From positions 1 to 10,492 of the forward strand of contig CAJMRP010000067.1 of assembly GCA_905215765.1 (NCBI GenBank): 10,492 bases of DNA. Reading direction: 5' to 3'. A program made the position numbers and the translations under genes. The notes under the pieces were generated by a model. It had not been told where the DNA came from and ran no database searches. It worked only from the letters and a program-made list of their open reading frames with translations. Numbering within the stretch: the first letter of the stretch is position 1; every line of letters begins with the position of its first letter. This document shows positions 1 through 6,442 of this stretch, in pieces. Source of the stretch: an uncultured bacterium. GTDB lineage: Bacteria; Actinomycetota; Coriobacteriia; Coriobacteriales; Coriobacteriaceae.

Positions 1-446
1 ATGCCCTCTCCCGCGGGCATGGGGGTGCGTCCGGAAAGCCGCGTGATCACGACCGACTGGCTGATTCCCGGCAGCGTGTATTCCTGGCGAAGCGCCGCCG
101 CGGCACCGCAAAAGCTCGACACGCCGGGCACCACCTCGTAGTCCACGCCGCGCGCATCGAGTGCGTCCATCTGCTCCTGGATGGCGCCGTATAGGCACGG
201 GTCACCCGTGTGCAGGCGCACCACTTCCTCGCCCCGCGCATCCGCCGCGCACATCACGTCGAGCACTTCCTCCAAGGTCATGTGCGCGCTGTCGTAGACG
301 ACGCAGGATTCCTTGCACTCGGCGAGCAGCTCGGGGTTCACAAGGCTCCCCGCCCAAACGACCACGTCGGCCGCGCGCAGAAGGCGCGCCCCGCGCAGCG
401 TGATAAGGTCGGCGGCGCCCGAGCCTGCGCCAACGATATGAATCAT
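1..446 (-). CDS. cobM: Precorrin-4 / cobalt-precorrin-4 C11-methyltransferase, 3' end cut by window edge
   Basis: This S-adenosylmethionine-dependent enzyme methylates C-11 of (cobalt-)precorrin-4 in corrin ring synthesis, in the cytoplasm. Reading the minus strand from the ATG at 446-444 gives 148 residues of a family that is usually about 250 long; the rest lies outside the window. Visible family marks are the N-terminal glycine-rich stretch IHIVGAGSGAADLITLRG (residues 2-19), WAGSLVNPELL (about 32-42), YDSAHMTLEE, the SAM-binding segment RLHTGDPCLYGAIQEQ (about 75-90) and VPGVSSFCGAAAAL (about 102-115). The start is supported by a purine-rich ribosome site (GGGAAGG) just upstream. It is transcribed away from the riboswitch operon and is probably the first gene of a cobalamin synthesis cluster running off the left edge. 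The symbol cbiF would fit equally well if the pathway is the anaerobic one. Confidence 0.93.
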   Translation of the reverse strand, partial: MIHIVGAGSGAADLITLRGARLLRAADVVVWAGSLVNPELLAECKESCVVYDSAHMTLEEVLDVMCAADARGEEVVRLHTGDPCLYGAIQEQMDALDARGVDYEVVPGVSSFCGAAAALRQEYTLPGISQSVVITRLSGRTPMPAGEG

Positions 447-577
447 CCGAGCCTTCCCTTCCCGTTTCTCATCGCAACCGTTTACGCCGCCATTCGCGCA
501 GCGGGCAAAACACGGCGCCTGCGGCGGCAATCGGCGCAAATACGCAGGCAGGAGGCGCAATGCCGCCCGCCCTGGCT
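447..577. other. Divergent intergenic region with a GC-rich hairpin
   Basis: These 131 bases separate the cobM start from the promoter of the riboswitch operon. I see no gene here; open frames crossing it lack family signatures and look like high-GC shadows. A perfect 7-bp inverted repeat (GGCGGCA at 523-529 with TGCCGCC at 561-567) could fold in the cobM leader or the DNA. No T-run follows it on either strand, so it is not a convincing terminator. I found no clear -35/-10 pair for cobM and no cobalamin aptamer on the minus strand. Confidence 0.4.
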
Positions 578-606
578 TTGACACGTTCACAAGTGCCCAC
601 TATCAT
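578..606 (+). promoter_or_regulatory. Sigma70-type promoter of the cobalamin-riboswitch operon
   Basis: A perfect -35 hexamer TTGACA (578-583) and a good -10 hexamer TATCAT (601-606) are separated by exactly 17 bp. Transcription should begin near 612-614, about 27 bases ahead of the riboswitch aptamer, which leaves a leader of roughly 290 bases before the first gene. Confidence 0.82.
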
Positions 607-639
607 AGTAAAAGATTCGGCAACGAGCATATGACAATC

Positions 640-788
640 GGATAAAAGGAAATGACCGGCGCGGCGCCCGCACAGCCCGCGCTGGCTTGCGGAGGGAACC
701 AGGTGGGAATCCTGGGCAAGGGACATTACTGTATAGGACGCGCGGGCGAACCGCCTCGCGCCCCAAGCCAGACTGCTTCGCCTTTTCC
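640..788 (+). promoter_or_regulatory. Cobalamin (B12) riboswitch aptamer
   Basis: The core matches the cobalamin aptamer consensus in order. GGGAA-CCAGG-TGGGAAT-CCTGG forms the stem-loop with the GGTGnnAAnCC signature (about 693-714), followed by an ACTGTAT block (about 727-733) equivalent to the conserved CACTGTAA. The 3' B12-box-like stretch AAGCCAGACTGCTTCGCC lies at about 765-782. The outer stem P1 can form between GGATAAAAGG (640-649) and CCTTTTCC (781-788), which sets my boundaries. An inner helix can pair CTGGCTT (about 672-678) with AAGCCAG. It lies between a strong promoter and an intrinsic terminator, upstream of chelatase and corrinoid-type transport genes. Binding of adenosylcobalamin or a relative should lower expression of the operon. 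Deviation: the usual GCCACTGT is read here as CATTACTGT. Confidence 0.88.
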
Positions 789-817
789 TCACGGCATCGC
801 CGTGGCGTTAGCTCCTT

Positions 818-845
818 GTGAACCCCGAGGGGTGCGCTTTTCTTT
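818..845 (+). terminator. Intrinsic terminator in the riboswitch expression platform
   Basis: GTG-A-ACCC (818-825), loop CGAG (826-829) and GGGT-G-CGC (830-837) form a hairpin with one A-G mismatch, followed at once by a T-rich tract TTTTCTTT (838-845). It sits after the aptamer and 60 bases before the first start codon, where a transcription-terminating expression platform is expected. A second small hairpin, CACGGC-ATC-GCCGTG (790-804), lies between aptamer and terminator and may take part in the switch. Confidence 0.62.
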
Positions 846-904
846 CGCTTGTGCCGACAAGCAACTGTCGCCGGGGGACCGGCAAACCGAGGAAAGGAAA
901 AACC

Positions 905-1831
905 ATGTCCGACCAGATGTCACGCCGCGGCTTCATGGGCGCCGCAGCAACCGGAGCCGTCGCGCTCGCCGGATTCGCGCTCGCGGGCTGCTCCAGCACC
1001 TCTGCGAGTTCCGAGAAATCGAGCGAAAAGGAGAAGGCCGTGAAGCCGGTCATCCTCGTCACGAGCTTCGGCACGAGCTACAACGACTCGCGCCACATCA
1101 CCATCGGCGCCATCGAAGACGCTATCCGCGAGAAGTACTGGCAGGACTACGACATCCGCCGCGCCTTCACCGCGCAGATCATCATCGACAAGCTGAAGAA
1201 GCGCGACGGCATCACGATCGACAACATGACCGAGGCGCTCGACCGCTGCGTGGAAGACGGCGTAAAGGAAATCGTCGTGCAGCCGACGCATCTCATGGGT
1301 GGCCTGGAATACACCGACGTGAAAGACGAGCTCGACAAGTACGCCGACAAGTTCGACAAAATCTCGCTCGGCGACCCGCTGCTCACCTCCGACGACGACT
1401 ACAAGAAGGTGGCCGCAGCCATTAAGGAGAACATGGCGTCCTTCGACGACGGCAAAACGGCGCTGTGCCTCATGGGCCACGGCACCGAAGCCGATTCCAA
1501 CGCCGACTATGCCAAGATGCAGGAAGTGTTTAAGAACGAGGGCTTGACGCAGTTCTTCGTCGGCACCGTCGAGGCTGAACCGACCTGCGAGGATGTTATC
1601 GCCGCCGCGAGCGCCGCAGGCTACAAGAAGGCCGTGCTCGCGCCGTTCATGGTGGTCGCGGGCGACCACGCGAATAACGACATGGCAGACGAGACCGACC
1701 CCGACAGCTGGGCTGCGAAGTTCGTGGCCGCCGGCTTCGAAGTGACATGCCTGCTCCAGGGTCTGGGACAGAACGTCGCGGTCGACGACATCTACGTCTC
1801 GCACGTGGACGACGCCATCGCCAAGCTGTAA
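905..1831 (+). CDS. cbiK: CbiK-type sirohydrochlorin cobaltochelatase, predicted Tat-exported lipoprotein
   Basis: The family inserts Co2+ into sirohydrochlorin, the entry step of anaerobic B12 synthesis, normally in the cytoplasm. The protein has 308 residues, of which about 45 are an N-terminal export extension. The chelatase fold starts at ILVTSFGTSY (50-59). Likely metal ligands and catalytic residues are H192 in MGHGTE, E223 in VGTVEAEP and H255 in VAGDHANNDMA, matching the His-Glu-His set of CbiK; H129 in VQPTHLMGG is also conserved. Unusually, the N-terminus reads SRRGFMG (twin arginines at 7-8), then a hydrophobic run ending in the lipobox LAGC (C29), then a Ser/Lys/Glu linker. This predicts export and lipid anchoring outside the membrane. 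I chose ATG 905 because of the strong AGGAAAGG site and because the Tat signal begins there; the frame is open upstream to 818 without a ribosome site. First gene after the riboswitch. An extracytoplasmic precedent is the periplasmic CbiK of Desulfovibrio vulgaris. Confidence 0.9.
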   Translation: MSDQMSRRGFMGAAATGAVALAGFALAGCSSTSASSEKSSEKEKAVKPVILVTSFGTSYNDSRHITIGAIEDAIREKYWQDYDIRRAFTAQIIIDKLKKRDGITIDNMTEALDRCVEDGVKEIVVQPTHLMGGLEYTDVKDELDKYADKFDKISLGDPLLTSDDDYKKVAAAIKENMASFDDGKTALCLMGHGTEADSNADYAKMQEVFKNEGLTQFFVGTVEAEPTCEDVIAAASAAGYKKAVLAPFMVVAGDHANNDMADETDPDSWAAKFVAAGFEVTCLLQGLGQNVAVDDIYVSHVDDAIAKL

Positions 1832-1840
1832 ACTCGCCGC

Positions 1841-1949
1841 GCACGGGGGCGCCGGTCGCGTCCCCGTGCAACGGGCATGCGCCTTCCCCGACTGACGGCG
1901 CATGCCCGTTGCATTCGCATCCCGCCCGCCCACCGCACGGCGCGGGCGG
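1841..1949 (+). repeat. Three consecutive hairpins in the gap after the chelatase gene
   Basis: This 145-base gap (1832-1976) is the only sizeable one in the operon. Hairpin A pairs GCACGGGG (1841-1848) with CCCCGTGC (1862-1869). Hairpin B is a perfect 17-bp stem, 1867-1883 with 1897-1913, with a 13-base loop. Hairpin C pairs CCGCCCGC (1922-1929) with GCGGGCGG (1942-1949). A and B share bases 1867-1869, so they cannot both form fully. None is followed by a T-run, so a simple intrinsic terminator is unlikely; mRNA processing, 3'-end protection of the cbiK message or attenuation are possible roles. Confidence 0.65.
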
Positions 1950-1976
1950 TCGAAGCGATTGAAAGGAACCCCCTCC

Positions 1977-2510
1977 ATGTTGAAGAAAACCCTCGCCTTC
2001 GCCCTGTCAGCGACGCTTTTCGCGTTCTCGCTCGCCGGCTGCGGCGGAAATTCAATCGACAGCGCAAAGGCAAGCGATGCCGATTCCCAGGAAAAGACCG
2101 AACAGGCGGCCGATGCGCCCGAGGGCGCAAGCGCTGCCCCCATCACCGCCGACAAGGTGGCCGACGGCACCTATCCGATCACCGTAGATTCCAGCTCGAA
2201 CATGTTCAGAATTGTGGACGCCCAGCTCATCGTGGAAAACGGCTCCATGCACTGCGTGATGACGCTTTCCGGCACGGGCTACGGCAAGCTCTTCATGGGC
2301 ACGGGCGACGAGGCTGCCGCCGCGAGCGAGGCCGACTTCATCCCCTATGTGGAAAACGCGGAAGGCAAGTACACCTACGACGTGCCCGTTGAAGCGCTCG
2401 ACAAGGACACCGCCTGCGCTGCGTGGAGCATTAAAAGGGAGCGGTGGTACGACCGCACGCTCGTATTCGAATCCGCCGGCGTCGATCTGCGCGCCGACGC
2501 ACTGAAGTAA
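1977..2510 (+). CDS. Small surface lipoprotein with a possible NEAT-like tetrapyrrole-binding domain
   Basis: The protein has 177 residues. Residues 1-21 are a lipoprotein signal peptide (LKK, hydrophobic run, lipobox LAGC with C22). A low-complexity Ala/Glu/Asp linker runs to about residue 60, followed by one beta-rich domain (about 65-168). That domain lines up by eye with the N-terminal domain of the next protein: TYPITV, then IVENGSMHCVMTLSGTGYGKLFMG, then YDVPVEALDKD, then WYDRTLVFES. The order of strands, the YxVPV...LD block and the closing YDxxLVFE resemble NEAT domains, which bind haem on Gram-positive surfaces. This is pattern resemblance only. The first Tyr of the NEAT YxxxY haem motif appears to be missing (Arg at the matching place) and the second may be Y158. 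Ribosome site GAAAGGAA precedes ATG 1977. Its place between an exported chelatase and a binding protein suggests tetrapyrrole or corrinoid capture or hand-over. No enzyme motif is visible. Confidence 0.75.
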   Translation: MLKKTLAFALSATLFAFSLAGCGGNSIDSAKASDADSQEKTEQAADAPEGASAAPITADKVADGTYPITVDSSSNMFRIVDAQLIVENGSMHCVMTLSGTGYGKLFMGTGDEAAAASEADFIPYVENAEGKYTYDVPVEALDKDTACAAWSIKRERWYDRTLVFESAGVDLRADALK

Positions 2511-2514
2511 CGCC

Positions 2515-4086
2515 ATGCGGTCGATTCTTCCCAAGGGGGAAAACAGGAAGCGCCGCAGCATCGCGGCGCGCGCGATCGCCTGCGTTCTCGTCGCCCTGCT
2601 CGCGCTTCCCTTCGCGGGGTGCAGTGCGAGCCCGAACGCGACCGGTGGCACGGCGGGCTCTCAGGAATACACTGTGAGCGTCTCGCTTTCCGGTGGGTCA
2701 GGACGCGCAAGCATCGCCTCACCGACCACAATTGTGAAGGATGGCGACACCTACACCGCGACCATCACCTGGTCGAGTTCGAACTACGACAAGATGACCG
2801 CCGACGGCGTGGACTACGCGCCCGTGAACGACGGCGGCAACTCCACGTTCGAGATACCCGTCACGCTCGACGAGGACATCGCCGTGTCGGCCGAGACCGT
2901 CGCCATGTCGACGCCGCACACCATCGACTACACGCTCCACTTCGATTCATCCACCATGAAGGAGAAATCGGGCGACGATGCAAGCGGCGGCTCCCCTGCG
3001 GGAACGGCTTCAAACGCCGCGGCCGACTTCCACAACGCCGATTTGGGCTGCGGCTGGAAGCCGACGGGGACGCTTCAGCTTGAATACGCCGAGCACTTCA
3101 CTGTCGACAAGTTCGAAGGCGGCCTGCGGCTTATCTGCGTTTCGAACGGGGAGCGCTTCCTCGTGGTGCCGCAAAATGCAAAGGTACCTGATGGGTTGAG
3201 CTCCGACATCGCGGTCATAAGGCGCCCCGCCGACAAGGTGTACCTCGTGTCGTCGGCGACGATGTGCCTGGTCGACGCGCTCGATGCGAACGACAATATC
3301 CTCATGTCGGGCACGAAGGCCGACGATTGCTCGGTCGGGGGCTTCAAAAGCGCGCTCGAAAGTGGGGCGATCGCCTACGGCGGCAAGTACAGCGCGCCCG
3401 ACTACGAGCGAATATCGGCCTCGGGCTGCACGCTCGCCATCGAGAACACCATGATCAACCACACGCCCGATGTGAAGGAAAAGCTGCAGAAGCTCGGGCT
3501 CGTCGTGCTCACCGAACAGTCGTCGAGCGAGCCCGAAGCACTCGGGCGCGTCGAGTGGATTAAGCTTTTCGGCGTCCTGTTCGACAAGGAAAACGAGGCC
3601 GCGCACCTGTTCAACGAGCAGAAGGCCCGCGTCGAGCAAACGTCGAGGCTCGCGTCGTCAGGTAAAACCGTGGCGTATTTCTACATTAACTCGAACGGGG
3701 CCGCCGTCACGCGGCGGGCGGGCGACTACGTGGCGCAGATGATCGAGCTTGCAGGCGGCAGCTACGCGCTCGATGACGCGCAGAAGGCGTCGACGTCAGG
3801 TTCGTCAGTAACGCTCGAAATGGAGCGCTTCTACGCGACGGCGAAGGATGCCGACATCATCGTCTACAACGGCACCATCGACGAATCGGTTGCCACCTTG
3901 AAAGACTTCGTAGGCAAAAACGCGCTATTGTCGCAGTTCAAAGCTGTAAAGAACGGCAACGTCTGGGTCACAAGCGCCGACATGTACCAGCAGATGACTT
4001 CTACCGCCGACATTATCGACGAGCTGCACGGGGCGTTCACCGGCGATGACGCGAGCGACTTCCATTATCTGAGGAAGCTTGGCTAG
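2515..4086 (+). CDS. Lipoprotein fusing a NEAT-like domain to a BtuF/FecB-type substrate-binding domain
   Basis: The protein has 523 residues. A basic N-terminus and hydrophobic segment end in the lipobox FAGC (C36). Residues about 51-146 form a beta-rich domain like that of the preceding small lipoprotein (EYTVSVSLSG, IVKDGDTYTATITWSSSNYDK, STFEIPVTLDED, HTIDYTLHFDSS). A Gly/Ser/Ala linker follows (150-170). Residues about 186-520 look like a class III periplasmic-type binding protein (helical-backbone metal receptor, Peripla_BP_2), including a conserved Glu in SEPEALGRVEWIKLFG (338-353) and closing segments DIIVYNG and VKNGNVWVTSADMYQ. It would deliver substrate to the permease encoded next. 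Typical family members have no N-terminal domain, so the fusion is notable. It starts 4 bases after the previous stop with a weak ribosome site, which suggests translational coupling. The substrate is probably a corrinoid given the riboswitch; haem or another metallo-tetrapyrrole cannot be excluded. Confidence 0.83.
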   Translation: MRSILPKGENRKRRSIAARAIACVLVALLALPFAGCSASPNATGGTAGSQEYTVSVSLSGGSGRASIASPTTIVKDGDTYTATITWSSSNYDKMTADGVDYAPVNDGGNSTFEIPVTLDEDIAVSAETVAMSTPHTIDYTLHFDSSTMKEKSGDDASGGSPAGTASNAAADFHNADLGCGWKPTGTLQLEYAEHFTVDKFEGGLRLICVSNGERFLVVPQNAKVPDGLSSDIAVIRRPADKVYLVSSATMCLVDALDANDNILMSGTKADDCSVGGFKSALESGAIAYGGKYSAPDYERISASGCTLAIENTMINHTPDVKEKLQKLGLVVLTEQSSSEPEALGRVEWIKLFGVLFDKENEAAHLFNEQKARVEQTSRLASSGKTVAYFYINSNGAAVTRRAGDYVAQMIELAGGSYALDDAQKASTSGSSVTLEMERFYATAKDADIIVYNGTIDESVATLKDFVGKNALLSQFKAVKNGNVWVTSADMYQQMTSTADIIDELHGAFTGDDASDFHYLRKLG

Positions 4087-4090
4087 CGTC

Positions 4091-5131
4091 ATGAGAAGCC
4101 GGCTTTCCATGACATACGACGAATCGGGGCGCGCCGCGCGGTGTCGCGTCGTGACGGCGCTGCTCGCTGTTGTTCTCATCGTGCTCGTCGGGGCCAACCT
4201 GTGCATCGGGAGCGTGCTCGTGCCCGCAGACCACATCCCCGGCATCCTTTCGGGCGGCGCGGCCAATTCCATGGAAAGCCAGGTCATCTGGGAGATTCGC
4301 CTGCCGCGCGTGCTTTCAGCCGTGCTTCTCGGCGGGGCACTTTCGCTCTCCGGGTTCCTGCTGCAGACGTTTTTCAACAACCCCATCGCCGACCCGTTCA
4401 TCTTGGGCGTCTCCTCGGGCGCAAAGTTCGTCGTCGCGCTTACGATGATCGTGCTTCTGGGCGCGAACCAGGCCACGTCCTCGCCGGCCATGGTGGCCGC
4501 AGCGTTTCTGGGATCGCTTATCACCATCGGCTTCGTGCTCCTCATCGCACGGCGCATAAGTTCCATGGCCATGCTCATCGTGGCGGGCGTCATGGTGGGA
4601 TACATCTGCTCGGCGGCGACGAACTTCCTCATCGCCTTCGCCGACGACCAGTCCATCGTGAACCTGCACAACTGGTCTTTGGGTAGCTTCTCGGGTTCGA
4701 GCTGGGACGACGTCGCGGTCATCGCGGTCGTGGTGATCACCGTGAGCGCATGCGTATTCGCGATATCGAAGCCCCTTTCCGCCTTCCAGCTGGGAGAAGC
4801 CTACGCGAAAAGCGTCGGCGTGAACGTCGCACGCTTCCGCGTGGTGCTCGTCCTTCTAGCGAGCATGCTCTCCGCCTGCGTGACCGCGTTCGCTGGTCCG
4901 GTGTCGTTCGTAGGCATCGCGGTTCCGCATCTCGTTAAGTCGGCGCTGAAGTCGTCGAAGCCCATCCGCGTGATTCCTGCGTGCTTCTTGGGAGGCGCCA
5001 TCTTCTGCGCGGGCTGCGATTTGATCGCGCGCACGCTGTTCTCCCCCGTCGAGCTTTCCATCAGCGCCGTCACCGCCATCTTCGGCGCGCCGGTGGTTAT
5101 CGCACTCATGTTGAAGAAGCGGGTGAGGTAG
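4091..5131 (+). CDS. btuC: BtuC/FecCD-family ABC transporter permease
   Basis: The protein has 346 residues, as expected for this family (about 330), with around nine to ten hydrophobic segments. Family motifs are EIRLPRVLSAVLLGGALSLSG followed by NNPIADPFILGVSSGAKF in the first half. In the second half there are AFAGPVSFVGIAVPHLVK (the segment facing the ATPase), CDLIARTLFSPVELSISAVTAIFGAPVVIALML and a basic tail. It should form the homodimeric membrane channel that receives substrate from the binding lipoprotein and is driven by the next gene's ATPase. The start is uncertain. A TTG at 4079 overlaps the upstream stop but has its GAGGAAG site only one base away. ATG 4091 has the same site 13 bases away and is my choice; ATG 4109 is a third option. 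Sequence alone does not separate B12 from siderophore or haem permeases. The symbol rests on the riboswitch context. Confidence 0.85.
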   Translation: MRSRLSMTYDESGRAARCRVVTALLAVVLIVLVGANLCIGSVLVPADHIPGILSGGAANSMESQVIWEIRLPRVLSAVLLGGALSLSGFLLQTFFNNPIADPFILGVSSGAKFVVALTMIVLLGANQATSSPAMVAAAFLGSLITIGFVLLIARRISSMAMLIVAGVMVGYICSAATNFLIAFADDQSIVNLHNWSLGSFSGSSWDDVAVIAVVVITVSACVFAISKPLSAFQLGEAYAKSVGVNVARFRVVLVLLASMLSACVTAFAGPVSFVGIAVPHLVKSALKSSKPIRVIPACFLGGAIFCAGCDLIARTLFSPVELSISAVTAIFGAPVVIALMLKKRVR

Positions 5132-6442
5132 ATGGGGAAATTCGTGCCGCAGCCCAAAACGCTCGGAGGGGACATTCCATGCTTAAACAGTCCTAAGCTC
5201 GCACGAAAGCGCCAGAAGGCACTTTCGACTCGTGCGGAACTGCGCGCGGGACGCCTCCTCCGAGCGGAGTCGAACCTCGAAACCCCGGTCGAAACGCAGA
5301 CTGACGGAGCGCCGCTTTTCCGCATAAGCGACCTGTCGGCGGGCTACGACAAGAAGGTCGTAGTCGAAGGCGTCGATCTGGAGGTTCGCGCGGGCGACGT
5401 CGTGGCGCTCATCGGGCCGAACGGCTCGGGCAAGTCGACCATCTTGAAAACCATCACACGCCATCTGGCACCGCTTGCCGGCGCGGTCGAGCTCGACGGG
5501 CGGGAGATTTCCCGATGGAAGACGGCGGAGTTCGCAAGGAACCTTGCCGTTATGCTGACAGATCGCCCCCGGACCGAGCTCCTCACCTGCCGCGATATCG
5601 TAGAGGCGGGAAGGCATCCCTACACCGGGCGAATGGGCACACTCTCGCCCGACGACCATAGTCGGGTCGATGAGGCCATGAAAACCGCACATGTGGAAGA
5701 GCTCGCCGAGCGCGACTTCATGCAGATAAGCGACGGGCAACGCCAGCGCGTCATGCTCGCACGCGCCATCGCGCAGGATCCGCGTGTGCTCGTGCTCGAC
5801 GAGCCCACGTCGTATCTCGATATCCGCTACCAGATCGACCTGCTGCGAATACTTCGCCACCTTGCGAAATCGCGGAATGTGGCTGTCATCATGTCCATCC
5901 ACGAACTCGAGCTCGCGCAGAAAAGCGCCGACAAGGTGATTTGCGTGAAGGACGGCCGGGTCTTCCGCGCCGGCGCACCCGAGGACATATTCACGCGCGA
6001 GACGATTGGCGAGCTCTACGGCCTTCAACATGGCACCTTCAACGAGCGCTTCGGCAGCGTGGAAATTGGGCGCCCGCACGGCGATGCGCACACGTTCGTC
6101 ATCGCCGGCGCAGGTACGGGGTCGGCTGTGTTTCGCCAGCTCATCCGGCAGGGCAAGGCGTTCTACGCGGGCGTTCTGCACGAAGGGGACATCGACTGCG
6201 AGCTCGCGCGCGACCTGGCGACGGAATGCGTGGCCGAGCGCGCCTTCGAGCCGATCGGGGATAAAACCATAGCCCGCGCCAAAGAGCTCCTCGTCCACTG
6301 CGCGCGCCTTATCGTGTGCCCCGCCGCCTTCGGCACCATAAACGCCCGCAACGCAGAGCTCGTCGAGTTCGCACGATCGCATGGTATCGAGGTCATGCGA
6401 GCGTGCGAAGGCGCATCGGAGGATTCCAATGGATACGCCTAG
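5132..6442 (+). CDS. btuD: BtuD/FecE-type ABC transporter ATPase with C-terminal Rossmann-like extension
   Basis: The protein has 436 residues against about 260 for an ordinary BtuD/FecE. The ATPase core spans about 62-300: Walker A GPNGSGKST (95-103), the D/E-R-type Q-loop region VMLTDRPRTELLT (140-152), signature ISDGQRQR (199-206), Walker B VLVLDEPT (219-226), D-loop SYLD and switch His in SIHE (H257). Residues about 315-425 form a separate domain starting with TFVIAGAGTGSAVFRQL, a GxGxG nucleotide-binding-like turn, then GKAFYAGVLHEGDIDCELA and LIVCPAAFGTINARNAELV. I know this tail from ATPases of this group in anaerobes but not its function. ATG 5132 abuts the permease stop (TAG at 5129-5131). 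The first 60 residues are atypical, and a better ribosome site (CGGAGGGG, 5163-5170) precedes an out-of-frame ATG at 5179, so the true N-terminus is unsure. Confidence 0.83.
   Translation: MGKFVPQPKTLGGDIPCLNSPKLARKRQKALSTRAELRAGRLLRAESNLETPVETQTDGAPLFRISDLSAGYDKKVVVEGVDLEVRAGDVVALIGPNGSGKSTILKTITRHLAPLAGAVELDGREISRWKTAEFARNLAVMLTDRPRTELLTCRDIVEAGRHPYTGRMGTLSPDDHSRVDEAMKTAHVEELAERDFMQISDGQRQRVMLARAIAQDPRVLVLDEPTSYLDIRYQIDLLRILRHLAKSRNVAVIMSIHELELAQKSADKVICVKDGRVFRAGAPEDIFTRETIGELYGLQHGTFNERFGSVEIGRPHGDAHTFVIAGAGTGSAVFRQLIRQGKAFYAGVLHEGDIDCELARDLATECVAERAFEPIGDKTIARAKELLVHCARLIVCPAAFGTINARNAELVEFARSHGIEVMRACEGASEDSNGYA

Noticed and set aside
523..567. GC hairpin upstream of cobM as a second riboswitch or a terminator
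   Set aside because: No U-tract on either strand and no cobalamin core motif (GGGAA/GGTG/ACTGT) on the minus strand; kept only as a possible leader structure.
652..904. Plus-strand frame starting at 652 through the leader
   Set aside because: This stretch is the riboswitch aptamer and expression platform; the frame is out of phase with the chelatase and has no protein signature.
920..2170. Long minus-strand open frame (416 codons) opposite the chelatase and small lipoprotein genes
   Set aside because: It mirrors two well-supported genes on the plus strand, has no ribosome site or family motif, and is Val/Ala/Arg-rich as expected of an antisense frame in GC-rich DNA.
5183..6382. Minus-strand open frame of 399 codons opposite the ATPase gene
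   Set aside because: The plus strand carries all ABC ATPase motifs in order; the antisense frame shows none and is a GC-rich shadow.
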